From contig CAMNLM010000001.1 in NCBI GenBank assembly GCA_946543085.1, positions 1 to 64,000 on the forward strand: a stretch of 64,000 nt of DNA, given 5' to 3'. Below are positions 50,490 to 59,317 of the stretch, in pieces. The position numbers were made by a program, and so were the translations under genes. The notes under the pieces are model-generated. The model did no database searches. It was not told the DNA's origin and was given only the letters and a program-made list of their open reading frames with translations. The stretch's first letter is position 1, and each line of letters begins with the position of its first letter. This DNA is from an uncultured Clostridia bacterium. Lineage in GTDB: Bacteria > Bacillota > Clostridia > Christensenellales > Aristaeellaceae.

Positions 50490-51842
50490 TCAGTAGGGCG
50501 CGCTTGAGGTCGTGCCGGGGGCCAGGTTCGCGTAGGTCGTGTATTCGCTCAGCCAGGCCAGCTTCACCGTTCCCAGGGGGCCGTTGCGCTGCTTGGAGAG
50601 GATGACCTCGCCGATGTTCTTGTCCTCCGTGTCGGGGTTGTAATAGGCCTCGCGGTGGAGGAACATCACGACGTCGGCGTCCTGCTCGATGGAGCCGGAG
50701 TCGCGCAGGTCGGACAGGATGGGCCGCTTGTCCGGGCGGTTGGCTGCCGCGCGGGACAGCTGGGCGCAGGCGATGAGCGGCACCTTCAGATCCAGCGCGA
50801 TGGCCTTCAGGCTGCGGCTGATCTCGCTGACCTCCAGCTGGCGGTTCTCCGCCTTGCCGTCGGCATGCATCAGGCCGAGGTAGTCGACCACGATCAGGTC
50901 CAGGCCGTGCTCCATCATCATCCGGCGGCAGCGCGAGCGCAGCTGCGTGGGGGAGAGGCCGGCGGTGTCGTCCATATAGATCGGCGCGTCGGCCATGGTC
51001 GTGATGGAGGTGGCGAGCTTGCCCCAGTCCTCGACAGAGAGCGTGCCCTGGCGGACCTTCTGCATGTCCACGCGGGCGTTGGAGCAGAGCATGCGCAGGG
51101 TGATCTGCTCGCGCGGCATTTCCAGCGAGAAGACCGCCACGGTCTTCCCGGCCGCGAGGCCCGCGTAGGAAGCGATGTTCATCGCGAAGCTGGTCTTGCC
51201 CATGGAGGGGCGCGCGCCGATGAGGATCAGCTCGCCCGGGTGCAGGCCCGTGAGCATCTTGTCCAGGTCGGTGAAGCCGGTCGGTACGCCGGAGATGCGG
51301 CCCTTGAGGCGGCTCAGCTCCTCGATTTGCTGGTAGGTGTTCAGCAGCACGTCGTGAATGGGCAGCAGGGTGTCTCCGCCGCCGCGGCGCATCACGATGT
51401 CGAAGATGGCCTTTTCGGAGTGGGCGAGCACATCCTCCAGCGGATTCATCTGGCTGTAGCACTCCTGCTGGATGGCCTGCGTCGCGCCAATGAGCTTGCG
51501 CAGCGTGCTCTTCTCCAGCACGATGCTGATGTAGGCCCGCACATTCGCGGTGGTCGGCACGTACTGCTCCAGCTCCATGAGGTAGGCGTCGCCGCCGATG
51601 CCCTCCAGGCTGCCGCGCCGCGCCAGCTCCGCGTCCATGGTCACCAGGTCGATCGGGCGATGCGCCTGGTTCAGGGCCTGCATGCAGCGAAAGATCTCTT
51701 TATGCTGCGGCTGGTAGAAGTCGTCCTCGGCGAGGCTTTCCATCGCCTTGTCCACCGCGCGGGGATCCTGGAGCATGGCACCCAGGACGGAACGCTCAGC
51801 TTCCATGCTGTTGGGGGGGATGGCTGCGCGAACCTCGCTCAT
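50490..51842 (-). CDS. dnaB: Replicative DNA helicase DnaB
   Basis: 450 residues, full length. N-terminal helical collar domain (about 1-110; PPNSMEAERSVLGAMLQDP), linker helix, then the RecA-like motor: ISGVPTGFTDLDKMLTGLHPGELILIGARPSMGKTSFAMN (Walker A about 208-216), VFSLEM, DLIVVDYLGLM (Walker B), PLIACAQLSRA, LSDLRDSGSIEQDADVVMFLHR, and a C-terminal GTVKLAWLSEYTTYANL. Unwinds DNA at the fork. Downstream of rplI by 216 nt, the usual Firmicutes order. Confidence 0.97.
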   Translation of the reverse strand: MSEVRAAIPPNSMEAERSVLGAMLQDPRAVDKAMESLAEDDFYQPQHKEIFRCMQALNQAHRPIDLVTMDAELARRGSLEGIGGDAYLMELEQYVPTTANVRAYISIVLEKSTLRKLIGATQAIQQECYSQMNPLEDVLAHSEKAIFDIVMRRGGGDTLLPIHDVLLNTYQQIEELSRLKGRISGVPTGFTDLDKMLTGLHPGELILIGARPSMGKTSFAMNIASYAGLAAGKTVAVFSLEMPREQITLRMLCSNARVDMQKVRQGTLSVEDWGKLATSITTMADAPIYMDDTAGLSPTQLRSRCRRMMMEHGLDLIVVDYLGLMHADGKAENRQLEVSEISRSLKAIALDLKVPLIACAQLSRAAANRPDKRPILSDLRDSGSIEQDADVVMFLHREAYYNPDTEDKNIGEVILSKQRNGPLGTVKLAWLSEYTTYANLAPGTTSSAPY

Positions 51843-51899
51843 CGGGTGTCATCTCCTTACTTTGTACTCAGAGAAGAGTACAGCTTCTTATCAAATCTA

Positions 51900-52010
51900 A
51901 CGATAGCTCGCCTTGCAGTGGGGTTCTGCCCCCCAAAAACGGGCGGGCGAAGGGTTGCAAGGGGCGATCGCAAAGCCCCTTGCCCGCGCCCGCAGGCGCG
52001 GAACTCCTGT
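51900..52010. repeat. Family B tail element between rplI and dnaB
   Basis: The segment 51971-52003 repeats the tail found at 9202-9235 (CAAAGCCCC..TGCCCGCGCC, CGCAGGCGCGGAA), with the small hairpin CCGCGCC/GGCGCGG. It also has GGGCGAAGGG as at 9112. The hairpin core of family B is missing. No gene in 51843-52058. Confidence 0.7.
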
Positions 52011-52058
52011 CGTTCGAGCAGAAAGAAACAAGACTTTAGGTGGGCCAAAGCCGCAGGC

Positions 52059-52511
52059 TTACTTTTCCGCGGCGACGACGTGGAGCACCATGGGCGTGGT
52101 GATGCCGCTGTAGAGCCAGACGTTCACCTTGTAGTCGCCCACCTGCTTGACCTGCTCCTCGATGTCGAGCTTCTTCTTGTCCACGGCGATGCCGTGCTGC
52201 GCCTGCAGGGCGGCAGCCACGTCCGCGGTGGTGAGGCTGCCGTAGAGGCGGCCCTTCTCGCCGCACTTGACCGAGACGGTCACGACCTTGTTCTTCAGGG
52301 CGTCGGCTTTGGACTGGGCCTCGGCGCGGCGCTCAGCCTCACGGGCGTCCTCGGCGGCGCGCTTGCGCTGGATTTCCTTCATGGCGCCGGGGGTGGCCTC
52401 GACGGCCAGCTTCTTGGGGAAGAGGAAATTGCGGGCATAGCCGTCGGAGACGGTCACGATGTCGTCGCGCTTGCCGTTGCCCTTCACATCCTGCAGCAGG
52501 ATAACCTTCAT
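52059..52511 (-). CDS. rplI: 50S ribosomal protein L9
   Basis: 150 residues. N-terminal RNA-binding domain with [39 protein letters not shown], the L9 signature. Long central helix (about 40-75; Ala/Glu/Lys/Arg-rich) and C-terminal domain with [35 protein letters not shown] precedes ATG 52511. Confidence 0.97.
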   Translation of the reverse strand: MKVILLQDVKGNGKRDDIVTVSDGYARNFLFPKKLAVEATPGAMKEIQRKRAAEDAREAERRAEAQSKADALKNKVVTVSVKCGEKGRLYGSLTTADVAAALQAQHGIAVDKKKLDIEEQVKQVGDYKVNVWLYSGITTPMVLHVVAAEK

Positions 52512-52601
52512 GTTCTGATCCTCCTTGTGCAAAGGCCCGGAGGCCTGTATCTCGCTCAAAGCGCATGGGGCGAACACAAGCCGCCCACTTATGCAATGTG
52601 C

Positions 52602-52629
52602 ATTGTACCACATCATCCAAAAAAATCAA
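52602..52629 (-). promoter_or_regulatory. Promoter of rplI
   Basis: Minus strand TTGATT (52624-52629), 16 nt, TACAAT (52602-52607), about 90 nt before rplI. Confidence 0.7.
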
Positions 52630-52727
52630 GGTTTTATTGACAAGATGTGTCGGAAATATGAAGAAAAGGTGTCACGGAGAGGCTTTCTGCTTACTTCCAT
52701 ATGACTGCCAAAGCTAAAGCGCAAGCA

Positions 52728-52824
52728 GCGAAGGGGTGCAGGCGGCTCGGAGCGCCCGGAAAACGCCATGTTATGGCGTTTTCAGCGGAGAGCGGGCGGC
52801 AGCCCCGGACCGATCACAAAGCCC
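52728..52824. repeat. Family B intergenic repeat, copy near the M16 peptidase gene
   Basis: About 97 bp differing from 9113-9209 at only a few positions. It contains the identical hairpin GAAAACGCCAT-GTT-ATGGCGTTTTC (52759-52783). After CCGGACCGA the copies diverge and the downstream tail is replaced by GGGCTGGCCC. Confidence 0.88.
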
Positions 52825-52962
52825 CCGGGCTGGCCCGGAGGATCAGAAATCGCAACCAATGACAGAAAAATGCGCAAATCTGTCTGTTCTTTGCGGGTAT
52901 TGCGTGGTACAATGCTGGGGGAATTCCAGAATTGCAAACAATGACGAACGGAGGTTATGAGC

Positions 52963-55900
52963 ATGAAGAGACTGCTTGCGTGGCTGCTCACGCTGGCGAT
53001 GGCGGTCAGCCTGCTGCCCGCGGCGCTGGCGGAGACCGCGGACGCGACGGACGCCCTGCCCCAGGTGGGCGACACCGTGCACGGCTTCACGGTGAAGGAG
53101 ATCCGTGACTTCCCGCTGCTGGGCGCGACGATGGTACTCTTTGAGCACGACAAGACCGGTGCGGGCCTGACCTACCTGGCCAACGAGGATACGAACCGGG
53201 TCTTCGACCTGACCTTCCTCACCTGGGCGGTGGACAACACGGGTCTGCCCCATGTGTTTGAGCACGCGACGCTGAACGGCTCGGAGAAGTACCCGTCCTC
53301 GGCGCTGTTCTTCAACCTCAGCTACCAGACCTACAACACCTTTATGAACGCCATGACCGGCGATCGGATGACCACCTACCCGGTGGCCTCCCTGAGCGAG
53401 GCCCAGCTGCTGCGGTACGCGGACTTCTACACCGACAGCTGCCTGCACCCGATGATCATGGAGGATGAGAGCATCTACCGCGAGGAGGCCTGGCGTTACC
53501 GCATGGCCTCGGCGGACGCGCCCCTGACCATGGAGGGCACCGTCTATTCCGAGATGCTCGGCGCCCTTGACCTCGCGCGGATGGCCCACTACAACGCCAA
53601 GCGCACGGCCTTCCCCGGCTCCGTGGCGGGCAATATCTCCGGCGGCGATCCGGACTTCATCCCGGACATGACCTGGCAGATGCTGAAGGATTACCACGAT
53701 CAGTTCTATCATCCCAGCAACTGCATGGCCTACCTCTACGGCCAGTTCGACCACTACAGCGAGTTCCTGGCCCTGCTGGACGAGGCCTTCGCGCCCTATG
53801 AGCGCAGGGAGATCAGCTTCGAGGACAGCGGCTACACCCCGCTGACCGCCCCCGCCGCAGCGGAGTACGCCTTCCCCGTGGAGGCCGGCAGCCAGGCGGA
53901 GAACGGCGCTTCGGTGTATTACACCATTGTGTGCCCCGGCCTGAAGGACAACCCGGAGGAGGAGCTGGTGCTCAACACCCTCACCGACGTGCTGGTGGCG
54001 GATGGCTCTCCCCTCAAGCTGAAGCTGCGCGAGGCCTATCCCTCCGCCAAGCTGAGCTGCTATATCGATACGGATGGCCCCGAGGCCGCGCTGGTGTTCA
54101 GCGCCGAGAGCATGAACCGGGGCGACGGCGAGGGCTTCCGCGCCGCGGTGGACGCGGCCCTGAGCGAGGTGGCCGAAAAGGGCTTCGCGGATGAGCTGGT
54201 CGAGGGCGTGATGGCCCAGCTGAACCTGGACATCCGCCTCTCCCGGGAGAACGCCGACGTGGGCGTCAACGTGATTCCGAGCATTGCGAATCTGTACGCC
54301 AGCTCCGGCAATCCCTTCGCCTACCCGGACTATGTGGACGCGCTGGGCCGCATCGAGGCCTGGAACCGTGAGGGCCGCTACCAGGAGGCCGTGGCCAAGT
54401 GGCTGGTCGGCAGCCAGACCTGCGCCGTGGCCACGACCTACCCCGAGTCCGGCGCGAAGGAGGCCAAGGACGCCGCCCTGACGGATCGCCTGGCGGAGGT
54501 CAAGGCCGGCATGGGCGAGGAGGAAATCAGCGCGGTGGTGGCCGCCTCCAACCAGGAGAAGGAGACCAAGGACGCCAGCGAGTACGTGAAGCAGCTCCAG
54601 GCGGTGACGGTGGCGTCCCTGCCGGAGGAGATGAAGCTCTACGACATCACCGACACGGTGGGCGAGGACGGCGTCCGCATGATCGAGGCGAAGGCGGGCG
54701 TGGACGGCATCGGCTCCGTCAAGCTGTTGCTGGACGCGGCGGCGCTGCCCCAGGAGGACCTTCACTGGTTCTCTCTGTTCACCAACCTGATGGGCGAGCT
54801 GCCCACCGACAAGCACAGCCGCGAGGAGCTGGATGTGCTGATGAGCCGCTACCTGTACAACCGCGAGATCCGCCTGTCCCTGACGGGCAAGGGTGAGGGC
54901 TTTCACCCCTACCTGAACGTGAGCTGGATCGCCACCGACGAGGATCAGCCCACCTCCTATGAGCTGGTGAAGGAGATCCTGTTCGGCACCGATTTCTCCG
55001 ACACGGAGGAGCTGGCCAAGCGGATCTCCGCCGTGAAGGCCGCGCTGAAGAGCAGCATCAACGGCGGCGTGTACAACGTGCAGCTTTACCGCGCCTTTGC
55101 GGTGACCAATCCCATGTACCGCTACTACACCTATTTCAACCACCTGGAGTACTACGCCTTCCTGGAGCAGGTGGAGCAGCTGATGGAGACCCAGCCCGAG
55201 GCCGTGGCCCAGAAGCTGCAGCAGACCCAGGCCTTCTTCCACAGCCGCACCGGGGCTGTCGCGGCCTTCGCGGGCAACGAGGCGAGCATCGAGGCCGGCC
55301 GCGCCCTGACCGAAGCCTTCTTCGCGGACATGGATGCCGAGGCCCGGGAGCCCGTGACCTATGAGCTGCCCAGCCCCGCCGCCCGCGAGGCTGTGGTGGT
55401 GGACAGCGGCGTGCAGTTCAATCTCCTGGTGAGCGACGAGGCCACCCTGGGCATCCAGGATCAGGCCGGCACCTGGGGCGCTGTCACCTCCCTGGTGACG
55501 GACAAGCTGCTGATGCCCCTGCTGCGCGAGCAGTACGGCGTGTACACGCCCCTGCACAGCACCCAAATGGATGCCGGCATGTACATCCTGGCCTACCGCG
55601 ACCCGAACATCGCGGAGACCTACGCCGTGTACGACCAGCTGGCGGAGCTGGTGGAGGGCCTGGAGCTGGATCAGGAGACCCTGGACGGCTACATCCTCTC
55701 CTCCTACTCGCGCTATGCCCTGAGCCAGGGCGAGCTGTCCGGCGCGCTGAACGCCATCGACAATGCCCTCAACGGCGATCCGCAGGATCGGAATCTGACC
55801 TACATGCGCCAGCTGAAGGCCGTGACGCCGGAGACGGTGAAGGCCAGCGCCGCCGTGTACCGCACCCTGGCGGAAAAGGGTGTGCGCATGACCGGCGGCA

Positions 55901-56373
55901 GCGCGGCCAAGATCAAGGAGAACGCGGACCTGTATGAGCAGATCCTGACGCCCTTCGGCGCCGCGGAGACGAGCTTCGCGGACGTGCCTGCGGACAGCCC
56001 GCTGGCCAGCCCCGTCGCCAAGGTGCTGAGCTACGGCATGATGGCTGCTGAGAGCGAGGAGAGCTTCGGCGTGGAGGCCCCCGCCACCGCAGCCGAGCTG
56101 GCCGGCGCCCTGATGACCCTGGCCACTGGCCAGCCCATGGACGGGCAGGAGGCCCTGACCCAACTGGCCGGCGTCGGCGTGCTGAGCGGCCTGCAGCCCG
56201 ACGACGTGCTGACCCACGGCCAGTGCGACCAGGCGCTGGTGGCCTTCCTGACCAACGTGGTCGGCGCGACCGGCGTGGAGGCCGATCCCGAGAACGAGAC
56301 GACCAACCTGCCCATGAACCGCGGCGAGCTGGCGGATCAGCTTGCGCAGCTGCTGGCCAGGTTCGGGATGTAA
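52963..56373 (+). CDS. Exported M16C metallopeptidase with degenerate C-terminal SLH-like region
   Basis: 1,136 residues. Signal peptide about 1-25. Residues about 40-960 are an M16C (presequence protease/insulinase-like) peptidase: inverted zinc motif H-x-x-E-H as PHVFEH (His97, Glu100, His101) within GLPHVFEHATLNGSEKYP, and the distal glutamate in VYSEM (Glu197). So the first half is catalytically complete; the second half is the usual inactive partner. Residues about 985-1136 look like degenerate S-layer homology repeats (FADVPADSPLASPVAKVLSYGMM, NRGELADQLAQLL), which would tie the enzyme to the wall. ATG 52963 is 8 nt after GGAGG, whereas ATG 52957 is only 2 nt away, so 52963 is preferred. 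Confidence 0.88.
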   Translation: MKRLLAWLLTLAMAVSLLPAALAETADATDALPQVGDTVHGFTVKEIRDFPLLGATMVLFEHDKTGAGLTYLANEDTNRVFDLTFLTWAVDNTGLPHVFEHATLNGSEKYPSSALFFNLSYQTYNTFMNAMTGDRMTTYPVASLSEAQLLRYADFYTDSCLHPMIMEDESIYREEAWRYRMASADAPLTMEGTVYSEMLGALDLARMAHYNAKRTAFPGSVAGNISGGDPDFIPDMTWQMLKDYHDQFYHPSNCMAYLYGQFDHYSEFLALLDEAFAPYERREISFEDSGYTPLTAPAAAEYAFPVEAGSQAENGASVYYTIVCPGLKDNPEEELVLNTLTDVLVADGSPLKLKLREAYPSAKLSCYIDTDGPEAALVFSAESMNRGDGEGFRAAVDAALSEVAEKGFADELVEGVMAQLNLDIRLSRENADVGVNVIPSIANLYASSGNPFAYPDYVDALGRIEAWNREGRYQEAVAKWLVGSQTCAVATTYPESGAKEAKDAALTDRLAEVKAGMGEEEISAVVAASNQEKETKDASEYVKQLQAVTVASLPEEMKLYDITDTVGEDGVRMIEAKAGVDGIGSVKLLLDAAALPQEDLHWFSLFTNLMGELPTDKHSREELDVLMSRYLYNREIRLSLTGKGEGFHPYLNVSWIATDEDQPTSYELVKEILFGTDFSDTEELAKRISAVKAALKSSINGGVYNVQLYRAFAVTNPMYRYYTYFNHLEYYAFLEQVEQLMETQPEAVAQKLQQTQAFFHSRTGAVAAFAGNEASIEAGRALTEAFFADMDAEAREPVTYELPSPAAREAVVVDSGVQFNLLVSDEATLGIQDQAGTWGAVTSLVTDKLLMPLLREQYGVYTPLHSTQMDAGMYILAYRDPNIAETYAVYDQLAELVEGLELDQETLDGYILSSYSRYALSQGELSGALNAIDNALNGDPQDRNLTYMRQLKAVTPETVKASAAVYRTLAEKGVRMTGGSAAKIKENADLYEQILTPFGAAETSFADVPADSPLASPVAKVLSYGMMAAESEESFGVEAPATAAELAGALMTLATGQPMDGQEALTQLAGVGVLSGLQPDDVLTHGQCDQALVAFLTNVVGATGVEADPENETTNLPMNRGELADQLAQLLARFGM

Positions 56374-56420
56374 GGAACCCCTCGGCAAAACCGATCAAGA
56401 ACTATACGCAAATACGCAAA

Positions 56421-56452
56421 GAGCCCGGCGCACATCGCGCCGGGTTCTTTGC
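56421..56452. terminator. Terminator between the M16 peptidase and the YolD-like gene
   Basis: AGCCCGGCGC pairs with GCGCCGGGTT (56422-56446), followed by CTTTG on the plus strand; A-rich on the other side. Confidence 0.7.
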
Positions 56453-56471
56453 GCCGGGCAGGCGCGGACGC

Positions 56472-56711
56472 CTACTCGACATATCCTTCCTCCGGATCAT
56501 AGGTTTCCATCTCATAGACGACCGTCTCCGAGACGTGGTCGCGCCGCTGGTTCGCGATCTCCCGCTCGAAGCCGCGCAGGGAAGCGAAGGGCATGAACTG
56601 CTTGGCGCGGCTGGCGCGGGGCATGGGCGGATGCTTGGGCAGAACGGGACGCTCCTTGTCCATGATGTCCGCGTAGGGATGAGGGGTTTTCTCTGTCTCG
56701 CCGGTGCGCAT
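56472..56711 (-). CDS. YolD-like small protein
   Basis: 79 residues. Contains RASRAKQFMPFASLRGFEREI (about 32-52), matching the (R)AxQFxPFxAL(x)G motif of YolD-like proteins, which in some Firmicutes accompany Y-family polymerases. No polymerase gene is adjacent. CAGGAGGAAGCC precedes the ATG. It lies 14 nt after the TRIC-channel gene, so they are probably one transcript. Confidence 0.65.
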   Translation of the reverse strand: MRTGETEKTPHPYADIMDKERPVLPKHPPMPRASRAKQFMPFASLRGFEREIANQRRDHVSETVVYEMETYDPEEGYVE

Positions 56712-56725
56712 GGCTTCCTCCTGTC

Positions 56726-57352
56726 TCAGGCCCTGGGCAACTCCCAGCGGTAGTGCGCGGCCAGCATCCGCAGAATCATGACGACCACCGCGCCGACGGT
56801 CATGGCGGTGACGTACCCGAACGGATTCCAGAGCAGCTCGCAGATGAGCGCGCCGATCAGCACCGCGCAGGCGTAGAAGTGCTTGACGAAGATGAAGGGC
56901 GTGGTGCCCGCCATGATGTCGCGCAGCACGCCGCCGCCCACGCCGGTCACCGTGCTGACAAAGAGGGTCAGGAAGAGGCTGGCGTCCGGGATGGCCTCGT
57001 GCGCCGCGGCGACGCCGACCACGGTGAAGATGCCGAGGCCCAGCGTGTCCATCAGCAGGAGAATCTGGTTGAGCTGGCGCTCATGCAGATCGAAGCTGCG
57101 GCGCACCACCGGAATGAACGTGATGATGGCGGTGACGATGGCAATGATCGCGTAGAGCGGATCGCGGAAGGCCTGGGGCGGCGTGACGCCGATCAGCAGG
57201 TCGCGCAGGATGCCGCCGCCGGTCGCGGTGGTCAGGCCCAGGATCGTGACGCCCAGGGCGTCCATGTGCTTGTGGATGGCGACCATCGCGCCGGAAATCG
57301 CGAAGGAAATCGTTCCCACGATTTCAAAGATGAGCATGGCAAGGCGAACCAT
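56726..57352 (-). CDS. TRIC/UPF0126 family membrane protein (YadS-like)
   Basis: 208 residues, about seven membrane segments in two homologous halves. Each half carries the family glycine motif: TATGGGILRDLLIG (about 42-55) and GVGGGVLRDIMAGTTP (about 130-145), the G-x-G-G-x-x-R-D pore signature of bacterial TRIC channels. Predicted monovalent cation channel. ATG 57352 follows AAAGGAAAG; longer in-frame extensions lack hydrophobic or family sequence. Confidence 0.9.
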   Translation of the reverse strand: MVRLAMLIFEIVGTISFAISGAMVAIHKHMDALGVTILGLTTATGGGILRDLLIGVTPPQAFRDPLYAIIAIVTAIITFIPVVRRSFDLHERQLNQILLLMDTLGLGIFTVVGVAAAHEAIPDASLFLTLFVSTVTGVGGGVLRDIMAGTTPFIFVKHFYACAVLIGALICELLWNPFGYVTAMTVGAVVVMILRMLAAHYRWELPRA

Positions 57353-57584
57353 GGAATGCTTTCCTTTCTGTCCCAAGGCTCTGGCGAGCCGTTCTGGCGG
57401 CCGTCCGCGCGTCCTCGCGGTTTCCGCGCCGGCTCCTGCATCATACAGCGTAGCCGCGGAAAGCGCAAGAGGTGAGACAAAAGAAGCCGGGGAAGAGGCC
57501 GCTGCGTTCTGGACGCGGCGCTGCGCAGGAGCGGCTTCATAGGGGAGGGACGCCGCGGCGGCAGGCGTCAGGAACGCTTCACGC

Positions 57585-57611
57585 AAAAACGGGAGAGGGC
57601 GCTGCCCTCTC
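57585..57611 (-). terminator. Terminator of the transglutaminase gene
   Basis: GAGAGGGC (57593-57600) pairs with GCCCTCTC (57604-57611), loop GCT; the U-tract on the minus strand is the A-run 57585-57589. The remaining 57353-57584 shows nothing recognisable. Confidence 0.8.
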
Positions 57612-57614
57612 CGC

Positions 57615-59117
57615 TCAATACGTGGCCATAGTCACCGGCATATACCGCACCACATTGGCGCAGGCGCTCCCCGCGGGCACCATCACGCGCAGCCAGGGGG
57701 CATCCTCGAAGGCGCTGCCTGCGATGTCCGTCAGACCAGCCGGCAGATAGACGCACCAGAGGCCGCTCTCCGCAAAGGCCCTCTCACCGATGCGCTCGCA
57801 GGTCTCCGGCACGAACACGTACCGCGCGGTGCCCCCGGCGAAGGCCTCCTCCTCAATCTCCGTGAGGCCTGCGGGCAGGGTCAGAATCTGCTCGCGGGTA
57901 TAGGTGCCGGTGAATTCGCCCTTCTGGACGCCGCCGACCAGCCCGAGATAGGCGTAGGACAGGCTGACCTGGACGGGCGTGCCGCTGGGGGAGTGGTACC
58001 AGACATAGCCGGGCAGCCCGCGGGAAATCACGGTGCCGAAGACGCGGGCCTGGATTTCGTTCAGCAGGTAGAAATCCGAGCCGGGTGTGGTGCTCAGCGG
58101 CGCGCTGAGCTCCGTGAAACCGCTGTTGATCTGCTCCTGAAGGGCGGCAAGGATGCTCGCCGCGCAGTTCACCCACGCCCCGGAGGCGACGTAGTAATTG
58201 CAGTCCAGCGAGGTGCAGGGAATGAACGATTGCCCGCCCGCGACGCACCGGTAGCTGTGGTCGACCTGCATCAGCTCGTCGCTGAGCGCGAAATAGAGGT
58301 GGGTCATGCCGCTGCTTCCGCGGTCGTCCCAGGTGAGGTCAAACTGATACCAGCTGCCGGCCAGCAAGGCGACGTTCCAGGCGTGCTGCTCGCCGGTCAC
58401 GCGGCTCCAGCCGATCATGCGCTCGGTGCTGTAGCCCGCCGCGTCCATCATCAGCTCAAAGGCGCGGGCATAGCCGTTGCAGGTGCCGATGCCGTTGCAG
58501 ATCAGGTCGTAGGGGTTGTAGTATACATGGGCGCTGTCGTAGCTGGCATGGGTGACGATCCAGTCGTGGATGGAGACAGCGGCGGTATAGCTGTCGCTGA
58601 CGTCCAGGAGAGAGAGGACGCGGCTGATCTCCGCGTTCAGCGCGCTGTCGGCCTTTTCCGGGATGGTCACCGTGAAGCTGGCGGTTTGGCCGGTGATCCT
58701 GTCGCCGTCTTTGTCCAGCGGGTAGAAGATAAAGGCGTACTTTCCACCCTGCCGGAAGGTATAGGAAAAAGTCCAGTAAAGCTGGCTGTTCGCGTTGGTC
58801 GACGGCGCGAGTTCCGGGGCGTGGTAATACATATCCGCTACCGCTGTGTCCGGGTAGGTGCCGTCCAGCAGACCCACGACGATGTCAATGCCCGCGACGT
58901 CCTTGTCGATGGCGGTGATGGTGATCGTCCGCGTCTTGTCCACGGCATAGCTGCCTGCCGTTGAGTAGACAAGACAGGAGGAGGCCCTTGAGGTGGCGTA
59001 CAGATTGAGGCGCGGCACTTCAAAGCATGTCTGCAATTCGTAAGCAGAAGCCGCCCGCACCGCGAAGAGGGTGACAAACATCACGCACAAACCGATCAGC
59101 CAAAGGATGCGTTTCAT
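57615..59117 (-). CDS. Secreted transglutaminase-like protein with BspA-type leucine-rich repeats
   Basis: 500 residues. Signal peptide about 1-26 (ILWLIGLCVMFVTLFAVRAASA). A beta domain (about 30-150) precedes a transglutaminase-like cysteine protease domain (about 175-290): Cys213 in GIGTCNGYARAFELMM, His245 in GEQHAWNVAL and Asp260 in WYQFDLTWDD form the triad. The last about 95 residues are LRR_5/BspA-like repeats (LPAGLTEIEEEAFAGG, ERIGERAFAESG, LPAGLTDIAGSAFEDAP). May cleave or cross-link surface proteins; substrate unknown. ATG 59117 is 10 nt after AGGAGG; GTG 59126 is too close. Confidence 0.88.
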   Translation of the reverse strand: MKRILWLIGLCVMFVTLFAVRAASAYELQTCFEVPRLNLYATSRASSCLVYSTAGSYAVDKTRTITITAIDKDVAGIDIVVGLLDGTYPDTAVADMYYHAPELAPSTNANSQLYWTFSYTFRQGGKYAFIFYPLDKDGDRITGQTASFTVTIPEKADSALNAEISRVLSLLDVSDSYTAAVSIHDWIVTHASYDSAHVYYNPYDLICNGIGTCNGYARAFELMMDAAGYSTERMIGWSRVTGEQHAWNVALLAGSWYQFDLTWDDRGSSGMTHLYFALSDELMQVDHSYRCVAGGQSFIPCTSLDCNYYVASGAWVNCAASILAALQEQINSGFTELSAPLSTTPGSDFYLLNEIQARVFGTVISRGLPGYVWYHSPSGTPVQVSLSYAYLGLVGGVQKGEFTGTYTREQILTLPAGLTEIEEEAFAGGTARYVFVPETCERIGERAFAESGLWCVYLPAGLTDIAGSAFEDAPWLRVMVPAGSACANVVRYMPVTMATY

Positions 59118-59174
59118 GCTGTTCACTCCTCCTTTCGCTCACAAAATGTCCTCAGCCTATCTTCCACCACTTAA

Positions 59175-59203
59175 ATCGTAACACAATTGCAACATTAAGT
59201 CAA
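59175..59203 (-). promoter_or_regulatory. Promoter of the transglutaminase gene with CAATTG inside the spacer
   Basis: Minus strand TTGACT (59198-59203), 17 nt, TACGAT (59175-59180). The spacer contains GCAATTGTGT, related to the ACAATTGT palindromes at 12675, 38224 and 10801. A binding protein there would block the promoter. Confidence 0.65.
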
Positions 59204-59271
59204 TCAGTTCGGATAAAACGGAATGTAACATTTTGGGAAAACGGTATGGAACCAAGCGGCCCGTGACACAG

Positions 59272-59290
59272 AAAAACCCCGCCGCCGGGG
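59272..59290 (-). terminator. Terminator of coaX
   Basis: Short GC stem CCCCG/CGGGG with loop; the A-run 59272-59276 gives the U-tract on the minus strand. Confidence 0.7.
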
Positions 59291-59317
59291 CGGCAGGGCA
59301 GTCTTGCCTGATTCCGT

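Noticed and set aside
57353..57586. Longer start for the TRIC channel
   Set aside because: The added 78 residues are hydrophilic, Ala/Arg-rich and lack any match to the family; ATG 57352 starts the first membrane helix.
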